A DNA stretch of 64,000 nt from Prauserella_A oleivorans (GCF_042685745.1 NZ_JBHUNT010000001.1:4898001-4962000), one strand, 5' to 3'; counted from the stretch's first letter, positions 1 through 9,121 are shown. Notes: generated by a model from the sequence alone, not told the origin. A program made the numbers and translations.

Positions 1-549
1 GTAGCCGGGCGCGAGGGCGTTGACGCGCACCCCACGGTCCGCCCACTCGACGGCGAGGACCCGGGTGAGCGCCTCGACCCCACCCTTGCTGGCGGCGTAG
101 GCGGCGATCCGCTGGAACCCGGTCGTGCCGTGCACCGACGAGACGTTGACGATGCTGCCGCCGCCCTGCTCCAGCATCCGCCTGCCCACGGCGCGACAGC
201 AGAAGAACGTGCCGTCGAGGTTCACCTCGAGCACGCGCCGCCAGTCGTCGTCGGTCACCGATTCGCTGCGTGTGAAGCTCGGACTGATGCCGGCACAGTT
301 GACGAGGACGTCGATGCGCCCGATGCGGTCGGCGCAGTCCTCGACGAACGCGGCGTCGTCGACCGAGCCGGGCAGCACCACGGTGTCGGGTCCGGTTTCC
401 TGCGCCAGCGAGCGCAGGTCCGCGGCCGTGCGCGACGTCACCGCGAGCCGTGCGCCCGCCCGGGCCAGCGCAAGCGCCATCGCCCGGCCGAGTCCCTTCC
501 CCGCTCCGGTGACCCACGCGGTTTTGCCGGTGAGATCGAACTCGCTCAC
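1..549 (-). CDS. Short-chain dehydrogenase/reductase, 3' end outside window
   Basis: NAD(P)-dependent oxidoreductase of the classical SDR family; 183 codons are visible and the C-terminus lies beyond base 1. The GTG start at 549 is followed by a Rossmann TGxxxGxG motif (VTGAGKGLG, about residues 14-22), the NAG-type motif VNCAGIS, and the catalytic Ser-Tyr-Lys set in VSSVHG...YAASKGG. The start codon overlaps the stop of the upstream acyl-CoA ligase by four bases (GTGA), so it is a late gene of the minus-strand operon that begins near 8.26 kb. It probably oxidises an alcohol or reduces a ketone in that pathway; the substrate cannot be read from sequence. Confidence 0.9.
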   Translation of the reverse strand, partial: MSEFDLTGKTAWVTGAGKGLGRAMALALARAGARLAVTSRTAADLRSLAQETGPDTVVLPGSVDDAAFVEDCADRIGRIDVLVNCAGISPSFTRSESVTDDDWRRVLEVNLDGTFFCCRAVGRRMLEQGGGSIVNVSSVHGTTGFQRIAAYAASKGGVEALTRVLAVEWADRGVRVNALAPGY

Positions 550-2060
550 GCGATCACCGGCAGCGTGCGCAGATCCCGCTTCAGCACCTTGCCCGACGGC
601 GTCCGCGGGAGCTCGTCGAGGAAGTGCACCTCGGCGGGCACCTTGAACTTCGCCAGCCGCTCCCGGCAGAACTCCACCAGCCCGGCCGCGTCGAGCGACG
701 ACCCCGGCTTGGTTACGACATAGGCCTTCGGCACCTCGCCCCAGCGCTCGTGGGGAATCCCCACCACCGCCGCCTCGACGACGTCCGGGTGCTCGTACAG
801 CACGCGCTCCACCTCGGGAGTGGCGATGTTCTCGCCGCCCGACACGATCATGTCCTTCTTCCGGTCCTCCACGTAGAGGTAGCCGTCCTCGTCGACCCGT
901 CCGACGTCCCCGGTGTGGAACCAGCCGTCCCGCAGCGCCCGTGCCGTCGCCTCCGGATCCCGCCAGTACCCGGCGAACACCTTCGGGCCGGACAGCGTGA
1001 TCTCGCCCAGCGCGCCCCGAGGCACCTCGTTGCCCTGATCGTCCACGATCCGTACCTGCGTGTGCACCACCGGCCTGCCGACGGATCCGACTTTGGCCAG
1101 CATGTGCTCGGCATCGTTGAAGGTGTCGCCGGACACGGTCTCGGTGAGCCCGTAGGCGTCGGAGAACCAGGTGCCCGGGAACGCGGCGAGGATGCGTTCG
1201 ATCAGCGGCTCAGGCATCTTCTCGCCACCACCGATGATGAACCGCAGCGACGAGGTGTCCCGGTCGGCCGTGTCCGGCAGTTGCAACAGCGCGTTCATCA
1301 TCGACGGCGCGAGCCAGACGTTCGTCGGCCACTCGCGTTCGATCGTGTCGAGTACCTCGCGGGCGTCGAACTTCCGGAGCACGATGAGGCTGCCACCCGC
1401 GTGCAGCGTGCCGAGCCCGGGCAGGTCGAGCCCGCCGACGTGGTACAGCGGGCCGCACACCAGGGTCGTGTCGGCGCTCGTGAGTCCGAACTCGACAATG
1501 TGCCCGAGGTTCTTGAACAGCACGTTCCCGTGGGTGATCCGCACACCTTTCGGCCGTGCCGTGGTGCCCGAGGTGTACATCAGCCGCTGCAGGTGGTCGG
1601 CGGCGACCGGTTCCACCGGTACCGACGCACCGCTGTGCCGGGCAAGCAGATCCTCATAGGACACCCAGCCGTCCAGCGGTGCCGCCCCGACCAGCAGTCG
1701 CCGCCGGGGAGCGATGCCGTTCACGGCGGCGACGAACTCGCGTTCGCTCACGATCGCGGCCGCCTCGGAGTGGGTGAGAATGTACTCCCACTCCGACGGC
1801 GACAGGCGGTAGTTCAGCGGCAGGAACGCGGCTCCGATGCGGTTGAGCGCGAACACCGTCTCGATGAACTCGATGTGGTTGTACAGCAGGACAGCGACGA
1901 TGTCGCCGGACTCGATGCCGAGGTCGCGAAAGCCCGCTGCGAGGGCGTTGACCCGGTCGAGGAACGTCCGGTTGGTGACCCGCCGATCGCCTTGTGCCAG
2001 TACCACCTTGTCCGGGTAGCGGCTCGCGTTGTGGTCGGCGATGCTCGCGAAGTTGTACAT
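546..2060 (-). CDS. Acyl-CoA ligase (AMP-forming, ANL superfamily)
   Basis: A 504-aa ligase expected to activate a carboxylic acid with ATP and attach CoA. The P-loop-like motif YTSGTTARPKG, the A5 motif DAYGLTET, the hinge-side motif GWFHTGDVGRVDEDGYLY, the A8 region DRKKDMIVSGGENI and the C-terminal A10 lysine in PRTPSGKVLKRDLR are all present, so the enzyme looks complete and active. The ATG at 2060 gives MYNFAS and overlaps the preceding stop by one base (TGATG). Longer upstream readings in this frame merely run through the neighbouring SDR. In context it may activate the product of the HyuA/HyuB carboxylase-type enzyme; substrate unknown. Confidence 0.92.
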   Translation of the reverse strand: MYNFASIADHNASRYPDKVVLAQGDRRVTNRTFLDRVNALAAGFRDLGIESGDIVAVLLYNHIEFIETVFALNRIGAAFLPLNYRLSPSEWEYILTHSEAAAIVSEREFVAAVNGIAPRRRLLVGAAPLDGWVSYEDLLARHSGASVPVEPVAADHLQRLMYTSGTTARPKGVRITHGNVLFKNLGHIVEFGLTSADTTLVCGPLYHVGGLDLPGLGTLHAGGSLIVLRKFDAREVLDTIEREWPTNVWLAPSMMNALLQLPDTADRDTSSLRFIIGGGEKMPEPLIERILAAFPGTWFSDAYGLTETVSGDTFNDAEHMLAKVGSVGRPVVHTQVRIVDDQGNEVPRGALGEITLSGPKVFAGYWRDPEATARALRDGWFHTGDVGRVDEDGYLYVEDRKKDMIVSGGENIATPEVERVLYEHPDVVEAAVVGIPHERWGEVPKAYVVTKPGSSLDAAGLVEFCRERLAKFKVPAEVHFLDELPRTPSGKVLKRDLRTLPVIA

Positions 2061-2842
2061 CAGCCCTCCCGGGTGTGAAAGCTGTGGAGCTCCCCGCCCG
2101 CGTTGCCCCAATGGATCGTGCTGATCATGCCGCCGTCCACGACGAGGTCGGTGCCCGTGACGAAGTCGGCGCCCGGCCCGGCCAGGAACGCCACCGCGCG
2201 GGCGATGTCGTCCGGCTCTCCGATCCGGCCCAGCGGCGTGTTGCCCACCGTCGCCGACCGGATCGTCTCGTTCGCCAGCGTGTCCCTGTTCAATCCACTG
2301 TGGACCCCGCCTGGGCTGACCGAGTTGATCCGGATGCCCTGTTCGGCCAGTTCCGCCGCGAGTTGCCGGGTCAGCGCCAGCACGCCGCCCTTCGCCGCGG
2401 TATAGGACGAGAACCCGTAGCCGGTGTGCCCGGCGATCGACGCGATCTGCACGATCGCGCCACCACCTGCCCGCGCCATGGCCGGGACGACATGGCGCAG
2501 CATGATGAAGTACCCAGTGAGGTTGACGTCCAGCACGCGCCGCCACTCCTCGACCGAGGATTCGAGCAGCTTCTTGCGGATGATGATCCCGGCCGCGTTC
2601 ACCAGCGTGCGTGGTGGTTCGGGCAGCTTGCCGACGACGGTGCGCACGGCCTCGTCGTCGGTTACGTCGACGGTGAACTCCACCGCCCGGCCACCGCGTT
2701 CCTCCACCAGCTTCCGGGTCTCGCCGGCACCGTTGAGATCCAGGAGGGCGACCACGGACCCGGTCTCGGCGAGTCGCAAGGCGCACGCTCGCCCGATTCC
2801 CGACGCGGCTCCCGTGACGACCGCACAACTCTGAGCAGACAT
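2060..2842 (-). CDS. Short-chain dehydrogenase/reductase
   Basis: A 260-aa SDR, normal length for the family. VTGAASGIG (about residues 9-17) is the cofactor loop, NAAG is intact, and the active-site Ser, Tyr and Lys sit in IASIAGHTGYGFSSYTAAKGG-type order. The C-terminal VTGTDLVVDGGM block is typical of FabG-like SDRs, followed by a longer Gly/His-containing tail than usual. The acidic residue after the second strand (LLDLN) suggests NAD(H) preference. It starts 13 bases after the neighbouring SDR and its stop is coupled to the ligase start. Likely a dehydrogenation step in the same catabolic route. Confidence 0.9.
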   Translation of the reverse strand: MSAQSCAVVTGAASGIGRACALRLAETGSVVALLDLNGAGETRKLVEERGGRAVEFTVDVTDDEAVRTVVGKLPEPPRTLVNAAGIIIRKKLLESSVEEWRRVLDVNLTGYFIMLRHVVPAMARAGGGAIVQIASIAGHTGYGFSSYTAAKGGVLALTRQLAAELAEQGIRINSVSPGGVHSGLNRDTLANETIRSATVGNTPLGRIGEPDDIARAVAFLAGPGADFVTGTDLVVDGGMISTIHWGNAGGELHSFHTREG

Positions 2843-2855
2843 CGATTCTCGCCTT

Positions 2856-3599
2856 TCAACCCATCGCGTAGCCGCCGTTGACGTCCACCACGGTCCCCGT
2901 CATATAGCTCGACGCGGGCGAGGCCAGGAACGCCGCGACACGGGCGATCTCCTCGGGACGCGCCAGCCGTCCGAGCGGGCAGTAGCCCGGGTCGTACCCC
3001 CGGCCCGCCACCATCTCCGTGTCCACCACACCCGGGGCGAGGCCGTTGGCCCTGATTCCGTTCGAGGCTTCAGTCTTCGCCAGCCACTTCACCAGCGCGT
3101 GGACGGCGCCTTTGCTGGCCACGTAGTGCGGACCGGCCAGCACACCGCCGACCTTGCCCGCCACCGAGCCGAGGCACACCACCTGACCGCCACCGTGACG
3201 CAGGAGCGGAAGGGCCGCCTGGATCGTCCACAGTGTGCCTTTGACGTTGACACCCAGCACCTGGTCCACTTCGGACTCGGACAACTCGTCGACCGACACC
3301 GTGTCGCCGTACACCGCCGCCGAGGTCACCAGCGCGTCCAGGGCAGGCAGGCTGCCGAACGCCGCCGCCACAGCCGCACGGTCGGTGACGTCGAGCCGCT
3401 CGCCCCACGCCTGACCGCCCTCGGCCTTGATCGCCCGCACTGTCTCGCCCGGGTCACGCTGGTCGACGACGGTCACCTCGGCGCCTGCTCGCGCCAGTTC
3501 CAGCGCGATCTGGGCACCAATGCCCCGGGCCGCACCGGTGACGACCGCGCGTCGGCCGGCCATGCCGGCCGGCCCCCGCGCGTCGAGCACCCCGGTCAC
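2856..3599 (-). CDS. Short-chain dehydrogenase/reductase
   Basis: A 247-aa SDR with VTGAARGIGAQ cofactor loop, catalytic Ser in GSVAGK and the Tyr-x3-Lys pair in HYVASKGAV, ending in the family C-terminal block TGTVVDVNGGYAMG. An Asp after strand two (VVDQRD) favours NAD(H). The assigned GTG start overlaps the stop of the upstream PcaC-like gene (GTGA); an internal Met twelve codons later (MAGRRAVV) is an alternative without coupling. It is one of three SDR genes in this operon within 3.6 kb, which suggests successive oxidations or several stereoisomeric alcohols. Confidence 0.88.
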   Translation of the reverse strand: MTGVLDARGPAGMAGRRAVVTGAARGIGAQIALELARAGAEVTVVDQRDPGETVRAIKAEGGQAWGERLDVTDRAAVAAAFGSLPALDALVTSAAVYGDTVSVDELSESEVDQVLGVNVKGTLWTIQAALPLLRHGGGQVVCLGSVAGKVGGVLAGPHYVASKGAVHALVKWLAKTEASNGIRANGLAPGVVDTEMVAGRGYDPGYCPLGRLARPEEIARVAAFLASPASSYMTGTVVDVNGGYAMG

Positions 3600-3997
3600 G
3601 AGCCCTGGCCGTTGCGCTGCTCGTGTGCCGCGAGCTCCTCCATCAGGACCGGAACGCCGAGCGTGCAGGTGTGGATGCCGAGCACGCTCGTGAGCTCGAG
3701 GACCTCCATGATCTCCTCTTTGGTCGCGCCGTAGCCGAGCGCGTTGCGGATGTGCTGCCGCAGGCCGGGCTCGTACAGGTGCGTGGTGGACGCGTCGATC
3801 GCGGTGTAGATCAGCTCCCGCACCTTCGGCTCCAGCACGCCCTTGCGCCAGGGCACCGACGAGAAGTTGAGGTAGGCCTCGAAGAACTCCTGGTCGAGGC
3901 TGAGCAGTCCCTCCCAGAACTGGTTCCAGTAGCCGCGCTCGGACACGAACTTGTCGCGCAGGGCACGCTGTTCCTCGGTCAATTCCACTGCCGGCAT
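3596..3997 (-). CDS. Carboxymuconolactone decarboxylase (PcaC/AhpD-like) family protein
   Basis: A 133-aa all-alpha protein of the CMD family. The block from about residue 62 to 105 (LIYTAIDASTTHLYEPG, then LRQHIRNALGYGATKEEI) matches the family core. The CxxC redox pair of AhpD is absent, so a peroxidase-reducing role is unlikely and the protein resembles the PcaC decarboxylase branch, where a His does the work (His82 here). ATG at 3997 is preceded by a clear GGGAGG ribosome site. It lies between the HyuB-type gene and the SDR genes; role in the pathway is inferred, possibly a decarboxylation or isomerisation. Confidence 0.85.
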   Translation of the reverse strand: MPAVELTEEQRALRDKFVSERGYWNQFWEGLLSLDQEFFEAYLNFSSVPWRKGVLEPKVRELIYTAIDASTTHLYEPGLRQHIRNALGYGATKEEIMEVLELTSVLGIHTCTLGVPVLMEELAAHEQRNGQGS

Positions 3998-4007
3998 GGG
4001 GACCTCC

Positions 4008-5939
4008 CTATCGTGCGGCCATCTCGGCGCGCCGCTTGTTCGTCGCTTCGACGTCGACCTGCAGACCTTCGGGGTCGTTGACCGGATCCCCGACGACGAC
4101 CACGCCGTAGTCGCGGTAGGCGCCCTCGATGGTCACGTATTCGTCGCGCACGTCGGCCTTGACGCGCTCCGGATCCCGCTCGGTCGGCGAGCCCCAACCG
4201 CCGCCACCATTGGTGAGGTAACGGAAGACGGCGCGCGGCTTGGTGTGCCACACCGGGGTGCTCGCGAAGTAGAAGTACTCCCCGTTCGGGTCGACCCGCT
4301 TGGTCTGCGGGTCGAGCATCCCGGCCACCGGCGTGGAGCCCGCGTAGACGTCGTCGCCGGTGGAGATGAGGTCCTTGCTCCGGACGACGTCCACATAGTC
4401 CGGCGAGAACACCCACGTCGCGCCCAGTGCTCCGCTCTTGCCGCCGTAGACGCCGACCCCGCTGGGACGTTTCGTGTGCAGCGGGCTCGACCAGTGCTCG
4501 GCCTCGGTCAGGTACAGCGTGTCCTTCATGACCGCCGCCCCGCCGCGGTTGGTCCCGGCACCGGCGCTGTCGGCCACGTACTCCTTGCGCAGCACCACCG
4601 CCGGCAACTCCGACTCGATGGCCTCCGTGGCCGGGTCGAGGTTGTTCGCCTGGTACATCACCGAATAGCTGTCCGCATCGCCCGCTTCGGTGGCGCCCCA
4701 AGGCCCGTGCTCGCCACCGCACTGCGCGGTGGTGACCCACGGCGTCCCGTCCTCGAGGACACCGTTGGCGTTGTGGATGTTCAGCGAGCCGTAGTCACCA
4801 CCCACGGCCTTGCGGCCCAGCGCCTTCTCCAGCGCCCGGAACAACGCGAGCACCACCGGGCCGGTGCTCTCCCAGTACAGGAAGACCGCACCGTCCGGAG
4901 GCGTGGCACTGATGAAGGTGCCAGCAGGAAGGACGATGTCGATGTCCCGGTAGGCACCCGAGGTGAAGGGGGTTTCCGGGTCGATGAGGAACTTCAGCGC
5001 GACACCGACCGCGGTCTTCGTGTCCAGGATGCCGGCGTTGATGCTGGTGCGCGCCTGCGGGGACGTGCCGCTGAAGTCGAGCTCCATGTGCGGCCCGGCC
5101 TTGGTGATCTTCACCTTGAGCCGGTACTCGATCGAGTCGTCGATGCCATCGCAGTCGATGCCCTCCTCTGCCTCGTACACGCCGTCGGGCAGCTCCAGCA
5201 GCGCGGTGCGCATCGCCTCCGCCGACACGTCCGTGCTGTACCGGATCGCACCCAGGTACGCCTCGACGCCGTACCGTTGCACGCTCTCGAGGATCAGCTG
5301 CTCGCCCAGAAGCAGGTTCGCGTAGATCGTCTTGATGTCGGGCAGCAGCAGCGCGCAGTAGCGGGCGTTGTCGAAGATGAGGTTGAACGCCGACTTCACC
5401 GGCTTGTTGTCCTGGTACAGCAGGGTCGGCGCGATGACGAGGCCGTTCTCGTAGACGTTGCGCTTGGTGCCGCTGAAGCCGGCGGGCACCACGCCACCCA
5501 TGTCGAGCTGGTGCGCGCGCAGGGTGACGAACGAGATCAGCTTCCCCTCGTGGAAGACCGGCCGGATGAAGCAGATGTCGTTCACGTGGTTGCCGGCGCG
5601 ATACGGGTCGTTGCAGATGACGACGTCGCCCGGACGCAGGTTCTCCGGGCCGTATTCCTCGATGGTGTTGCGCACGGCCTCGGACATGGTCCCGAGGAAC
5701 ATCGCGAGGCTGTTGCTCACCGACGACATCGGGTAGTTCTGCTCCGGCGGCCCGGAGATGGTCGCCGCGAAGTCGTACCAGTCGCGGAGGATGAGCGAGA
5801 AGGCGTTGTTCAGCAGTCCGGTGCACATGTGCTGCACGATGTAGCGCATCCGGCTGGACAGCACCGACGCGGTGAACCGGTCCGCGCCGTAGCGTGCGAC
5901 GAAATCGGCGTCGCTGAGTTCCTTGAGTGTGTCGGTCAT
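4008..5939 (-). CDS. Hydantoinase B / acetone carboxylase-type catalytic subunit
   Basis: A 643-aa HyuB-family protein, full length. Recognisable family blocks are NDPYRAGNHVNDICFIRP (probable metal-binding His/Asp region near residue 110), GFSGTKRNVYENGLVIAP, FSGTSPQARTSINAG and the C-terminal YRYLTNGGGGWGSPTERDPE-like segment. HyuB pairs with HyuA in oxoprolinases, N-methylhydantoinases and ATP-dependent ketone carboxylases (acetone, acetophenone). Its start overlaps the HyuA stop by four bases (ATGA), implying stoichiometric translation. Neighbouring alcohol dehydrogenase-type SDRs and a CoA ligase favour a ketone carboxylase over a hydantoinase, but that is inference. Confidence 0.9.
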   Translation of the reverse strand: MTDTLKELSDADFVARYGADRFTASVLSSRMRYIVQHMCTGLLNNAFSLILRDWYDFAATISGPPEQNYPMSSVSNSLAMFLGTMSEAVRNTIEEYGPENLRPGDVVICNDPYRAGNHVNDICFIRPVFHEGKLISFVTLRAHQLDMGGVVPAGFSGTKRNVYENGLVIAPTLLYQDNKPVKSAFNLIFDNARYCALLLPDIKTIYANLLLGEQLILESVQRYGVEAYLGAIRYSTDVSAEAMRTALLELPDGVYEAEEGIDCDGIDDSIEYRLKVKITKAGPHMELDFSGTSPQARTSINAGILDTKTAVGVALKFLIDPETPFTSGAYRDIDIVLPAGTFISATPPDGAVFLYWESTGPVVLALFRALEKALGRKAVGGDYGSLNIHNANGVLEDGTPWVTTAQCGGEHGPWGATEAGDADSYSVMYQANNLDPATEAIESELPAVVLRKEYVADSAGAGTNRGGAAVMKDTLYLTEAEHWSSPLHTKRPSGVGVYGGKSGALGATWVFSPDYVDVVRSKDLISTGDDVYAGSTPVAGMLDPQTKRVDPNGEYFYFASTPVWHTKPRAVFRYLTNGGGGWGSPTERDPERVKADVRDEYVTIEGAYRDYGVVVVGDPVNDPEGLQVDVEATNKRRAEMAAR

Positions 5940-7981
5940 CGATCCGTCCCTTCAGCCTTACGGATGCGCAGCTCACCGAACTCGCCCACGGTGGCCACCT
6001 GTCCGGGGACCAGGAACGTGGTCGACAACGGCTCGCGAATCACGGCAGGACCGGCGATCCGGTCGCCCGCGCGGAGGTCCTCGCGCTGGTACTCCGCCGC
6101 CTCGACCTCGCTGTCGGTGAGGTAGCGGATGGTCAGCGACCGGGTGGGCGTCGGCTGCTCGCCGTCCTCGCGCGCCGGCAGCCGCGGATAGTCCACCTTG
6201 TCCGACGTGACGACAGCCTGGACGCGGTAGGTGACCCCCTGCACCGGCAGCGCCTCGAACTTGTTCCCCGACCGCTCGGCGTAGGCCTCGTGGAAGTTCG
6301 CGACCATCTGATCGACCTCGGTGGCCGTGATCGTGCCGCCGGGCACCGAGATGAACGGGGTCTCCCAGGTCTGCCCGGCGAGCCGGCCGTCGAAGCTGCG
6401 CACGAACGTCACGTTGCCGCGGTCCTTCTCGCGCAGCCGTTCCGACAGTCGCTGTTCCATCGAGCGGTACACCTTGTCGATCGACTCGGCAGCCTCTGCG
6501 GTGAGGATCGTGTAGGCACTGCGGCTGTCGGCGTAGACGAGGTCGGAACTGACGAGTCCCAGCGCGGAGAACAGCCCGGGGTGCGGCGGGACGATCACCT
6601 CGGCGGCGTGCACCAGGTCCAGCACGGCAGGCAGCAGCATCGGACCCGCGGCGCCGTAGGCGACCAGGCTGTAGTCGCGCGGGTCCACGCCGTGCTGGAT
6701 GGCGATGTTGACCACGCCCTCGGCGATGTTGTTGATGCCGATGTTGAACGCGTAGCTGACCCGCTGCTCGAAGGAAAGGTTGGTGTCGAGCTCCTCGAAC
6801 GCCTGCCGGGACAGCGCGGGATCGAGCTTCATCCGACCGCCGGCGAAGCCGTCCGGGTCGATGATGCCCATCAGCAGGCAGGTGTCGGTCATCGTGGGCT
6901 GCTTGCCGCCGATGCCGTAGCAGGCCGGTCCGGGGTCGGCTCCCGCACTGCCCGGGCCGACCTTGAGCTCGCCGGCCGGGCTGATGGTGACCAGGCTGCC
7001 GCCACCGGCGCCGATGCTGGAGATCTCGTTCGAGAGAGCGTTCACGATGAGGTCGTGTTCCAGCTCGAACGTCGTGTTCACGAACGGGTCGCCGTCGGTG
7101 ACCATGCTGATGTCGCACGACGTGCCGCCGACATCGGCACACAACAGGTTCTTCGCCCCGATCATGCTTCCGAAGTGGGCACTCGACACGGTACCCGCGG
7201 CCGGGCCGGCGAAGACGACGCGGAAGGGGTGCTCCATCGCGACGTCCGAGCGGACGAGCTGAGCCGCGCAGTCGGCGAAGTTGAGGTCACCGGTGAAGCC
7301 GAGGTCGCGCAGGCCGGCGTCGAGCCGCGCGGTGTAGTCGCTGTAGATGAGCCTCATGAAGACGTCGATCACGGTGGTCGACGCCCGCGCGAACTCCTTC
7401 GCCAGCGGCGACACCTCGCTGGAGATCGACACCGGGATGTCGCCGAGCTCCTCGTGCACGAGCTGCCGCAGCCGCTCCTCGTGGTGGTGGTTGACGTAGG
7501 CGTTGAGGAGGCAGATCGCGACTCCCTCCACACCGCACCGGCGCAGCACGGCCAGTTCCGCGCGGGTCTGTTCCTCGTCCAGCGGGATCAGGACCCCGCC
7601 GTCGGCGGTCAGGCGCTCGCGGATGCCACGGCGCAGGTAGCGCGGGACGAGCGGCCGGTTCGCGTCGCCGTAGGACCGGCGCCACTTCGGGTTCATCAGC
7701 CCCTCGATCGGCCGCCAGGTGCGGCCGACGTCGAGGATGTCGCGGTGACCCATTGTGGTCAGGAACGCGATCTTGGGAAGGCGGCGCGTGATGATGGCGT
7801 TCAGGCCGTGGGTGCTGGCGTGGTTGAAGACCTCCGCCGCGGCCACGCCGATCTCCTCGGCACCCTGCAGCACACCGCGTTCGGTGGTGCGAACGTCGGT
7901 GGCCACCTTGACTGTCTTGATCTGTCCATTCTCGATCGCCACCACGTCCGTGAACGTGCCGCCGACGTCGACTCCGATCAT
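5936..7981 (-). CDS. Hydantoinase A / acetone carboxylase-type ATP-binding subunit
   Basis: A 681-aa HyuA-family protein with the actin/ASKHA phosphate-binding start GVDVGGTFTDVVA (residues 3-15), a second ADVGGTSCDISMV block near residue 280 and the GAGGGSLV and GSAGADPGPACYG signatures. These domains bind and hydrolyse ATP to phosphorylate substrate or carboxyl group. ATG at 7981 has an AGGAG site about ten bases upstream. It is the second gene of the operon, 18 bases after an 87-aa gene, and is coupled to HyuB. Length and architecture match the larger ATPase subunit of ketone carboxylases as well as oxoprolinase subunits, so substrate remains open. Confidence 0.9.
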   Translation of the reverse strand: MIGVDVGGTFTDVVAIENGQIKTVKVATDVRTTERGVLQGAEEIGVAAAEVFNHASTHGLNAIITRRLPKIAFLTTMGHRDILDVGRTWRPIEGLMNPKWRRSYGDANRPLVPRYLRRGIRERLTADGGVLIPLDEEQTRAELAVLRRCGVEGVAICLLNAYVNHHHEERLRQLVHEELGDIPVSISSEVSPLAKEFARASTTVIDVFMRLIYSDYTARLDAGLRDLGFTGDLNFADCAAQLVRSDVAMEHPFRVVFAGPAAGTVSSAHFGSMIGAKNLLCADVGGTSCDISMVTDGDPFVNTTFELEHDLIVNALSNEISSIGAGGGSLVTISPAGELKVGPGSAGADPGPACYGIGGKQPTMTDTCLLMGIIDPDGFAGGRMKLDPALSRQAFEELDTNLSFEQRVSYAFNIGINNIAEGVVNIAIQHGVDPRDYSLVAYGAAGPMLLPAVLDLVHAAEVIVPPHPGLFSALGLVSSDLVYADSRSAYTILTAEAAESIDKVYRSMEQRLSERLREKDRGNVTFVRSFDGRLAGQTWETPFISVPGGTITATEVDQMVANFHEAYAERSGNKFEALPVQGVTYRVQAVVTSDKVDYPRLPAREDGEQPTPTRSLTIRYLTDSEVEAAEYQREDLRAGDRIAGPAVIREPLSTTFLVPGQVATVGEFGELRIRKAEGTDR

Positions 7982-7999
7982 GATTTCTGCTCCTGTCAG

Positions 8000-8263
8000 T
8001 TAAACGTCGAGACCGGCGGAGGTCAGGGTGATCGGTCCCAGGAGATGCCAGGGCTCCCTGGCGACCGAGACGAGGGTCTTCTGGTGCTTGACCACCAGAT
8101 ACCAGCCGCCCTCCGACAGCACCGGATAGCGGCGGAAGTCCGATGCGGTGGATCCCGGGAAATCGCGGGCGAGGTCGACACCGAGCGAACGCAACTCCTC
8201 TTCCGACACCTGCTCCCGAGGAACGGAGATTCCTTGCGGCACGGCGGTTTCTTGATCACTCAC
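8000..8263 (-). CDS. 87-aa protein, first gene of the carboxylase-type operon
   Basis: Small soluble protein that I cannot place in a named family. I chose GTG at 8263 because a GAGG element lies about eight bases upstream; longer readings run into the divergent TetR promoter. The C-terminal half is hydrophobic-aromatic (YLVVKHQKTLVSVAREPWHLLGP) and there are no Cys pairs or transmembrane segments. Acetone and acetophenone carboxylases carry a small third subunit, and its position directly ahead of the HyuA gene makes a small-subunit or assembly role plausible. Sequence alone does not show that. Confidence 0.72.
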   Translation of the reverse strand: MSDQETAVPQGISVPREQVSEEELRSLGVDLARDFPGSTASDFRRYPVLSEGGWYLVVKHQKTLVSVAREPWHLLGPITLTSAGLDV

Positions 8264-8305
8264 GGGGTTCACCTCGTTGTGGTCGCCTGGTGCTGAGTTT
8301 CGTGT

Positions 8306-8326
8306 ACCAGTCGGTCTAATAAACCG
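8306..8326. promoter_or_regulatory. Candidate TetR operator between the carboxylase operon and its TetR
   Basis: ACCAGTCGGT (8306-8315) overlaps an inverted repeat CGGT-N7-ACCG (8312-8326) in an AT-richer patch of the divergent intergenic region. The reverse complement ACCGACTGGT resembles the ACCGAC(T/C)GGT cores of actinobacterial TetR operators that control fatty-acid and CoA-ester genes. A near copy, ACCGACTGTT, lies at 11233-11242 in the next divergent promoter. Binding is inferred. Confidence 0.45.
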
Positions 8327-8456
8327 TGACGGAAAGCACTGTAGGACCCGGAGGCCACCCTGACAAGCCCGGACCGGGTGAGTGGAGAAAAGACGACCGG
8401 TGCGTGGGAGGAGCCGTGCTCCGCGGACGCGGGAGAAGCGCATAGGCTACGGAGTC

Positions 8457-9113
8457 ATGCCGAGACCACCAGGCCACGGGCCGGGTTACGAGACCAAGCG
8501 TCAGGAGATCATCGACCAGGCGGCCGAACTGTTCGCCAAGCAGGGCTACGCGGCGACCGGGATCGCCGAGCTCGGCCAGGTCACCGGCCTCGCCAAGGGG
8601 GCGCTCTACTACTACATCGGGTCGAAAGAGAAGCTCCTGGTGGAGATCCAGGACCGCGTACTGCGGCCGCTGCTGTCGGAGGCCCGGCGCATCGCGGCAC
8701 TGGACGAGGACCCGGTCCTGCGCCTGCGCCTGCTCTCCGAGACGCTGCTCGAGATCATCCTGCGCCGGCTCGACCACATCTGGGTCTACGAGCACGACTA
8801 CCGGCACCTGCGCGGGGCCAATCGTGCGCGGCTGCTGCGGCAGCGGCGCGAGTTCGAGAAGATCGTGCAGAACCTGCTGATCGCGGCCATGGAGTCGGGT
8901 GCGTTCCGGAAAATGGACCCGCGCCTGGCCATGCTGCAGTTCCTCAACATGCACAACCACACCTACCAGTGGGCCCGGCCGGGCGGCGAGTGGGACGCGG
9001 AGTTCCTGGCCCGCGAGTACTGCGCGACGTTGATCTCCGGCTTCCGCAGCCCCGACTACGACGCCGACGACCTCGAGGACCGCGTGCGGCGCTTCCGCGA
9101 ACGCGAGAGCTGA
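8457..9113 (+). CDS. TetR-family transcriptional regulator
   Basis: A 218-aa regulator. The N-terminal HTH spans roughly residues 13-60 (KRQEIIDQAAELFAKQGY, then GIAELGQVTGLAKGALYYYIGSKEKLL), followed by a helical ligand-binding domain. ATG at 8457 is preferred because it gives the usual short N-terminal tail; a GGAG lies unusually close (two to three bases), so a leaderless or weak start is possible. It is divergent from the HyuA/HyuB operon across about 190 bases holding a candidate operator, and therefore probably represses that operon until a pathway acyl-CoA or ketone binds. Confidence 0.9.
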   Translation: MPRPPGHGPGYETKRQEIIDQAAELFAKQGYAATGIAELGQVTGLAKGALYYYIGSKEKLLVEIQDRVLRPLLSEARRIAALDEDPVLRLRLLSETLLEIILRRLDHIWVYEHDYRHLRGANRARLLRQRREFEKIVQNLLIAAMESGAFRKMDPRLAMLQFLNMHNHTYQWARPGGEWDAEFLAREYCATLISGFRSPDYDADDLEDRVRRFRERES

Positions 9114-9121
9114 CGACGCGA

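Noticed and set aside
3951..8296. Long plus-strand open frames opposite the HyuA/HyuB genes
   Set aside because: They are antisense shadows in GC-rich coding DNA; the opposite-strand products show full conserved domains.
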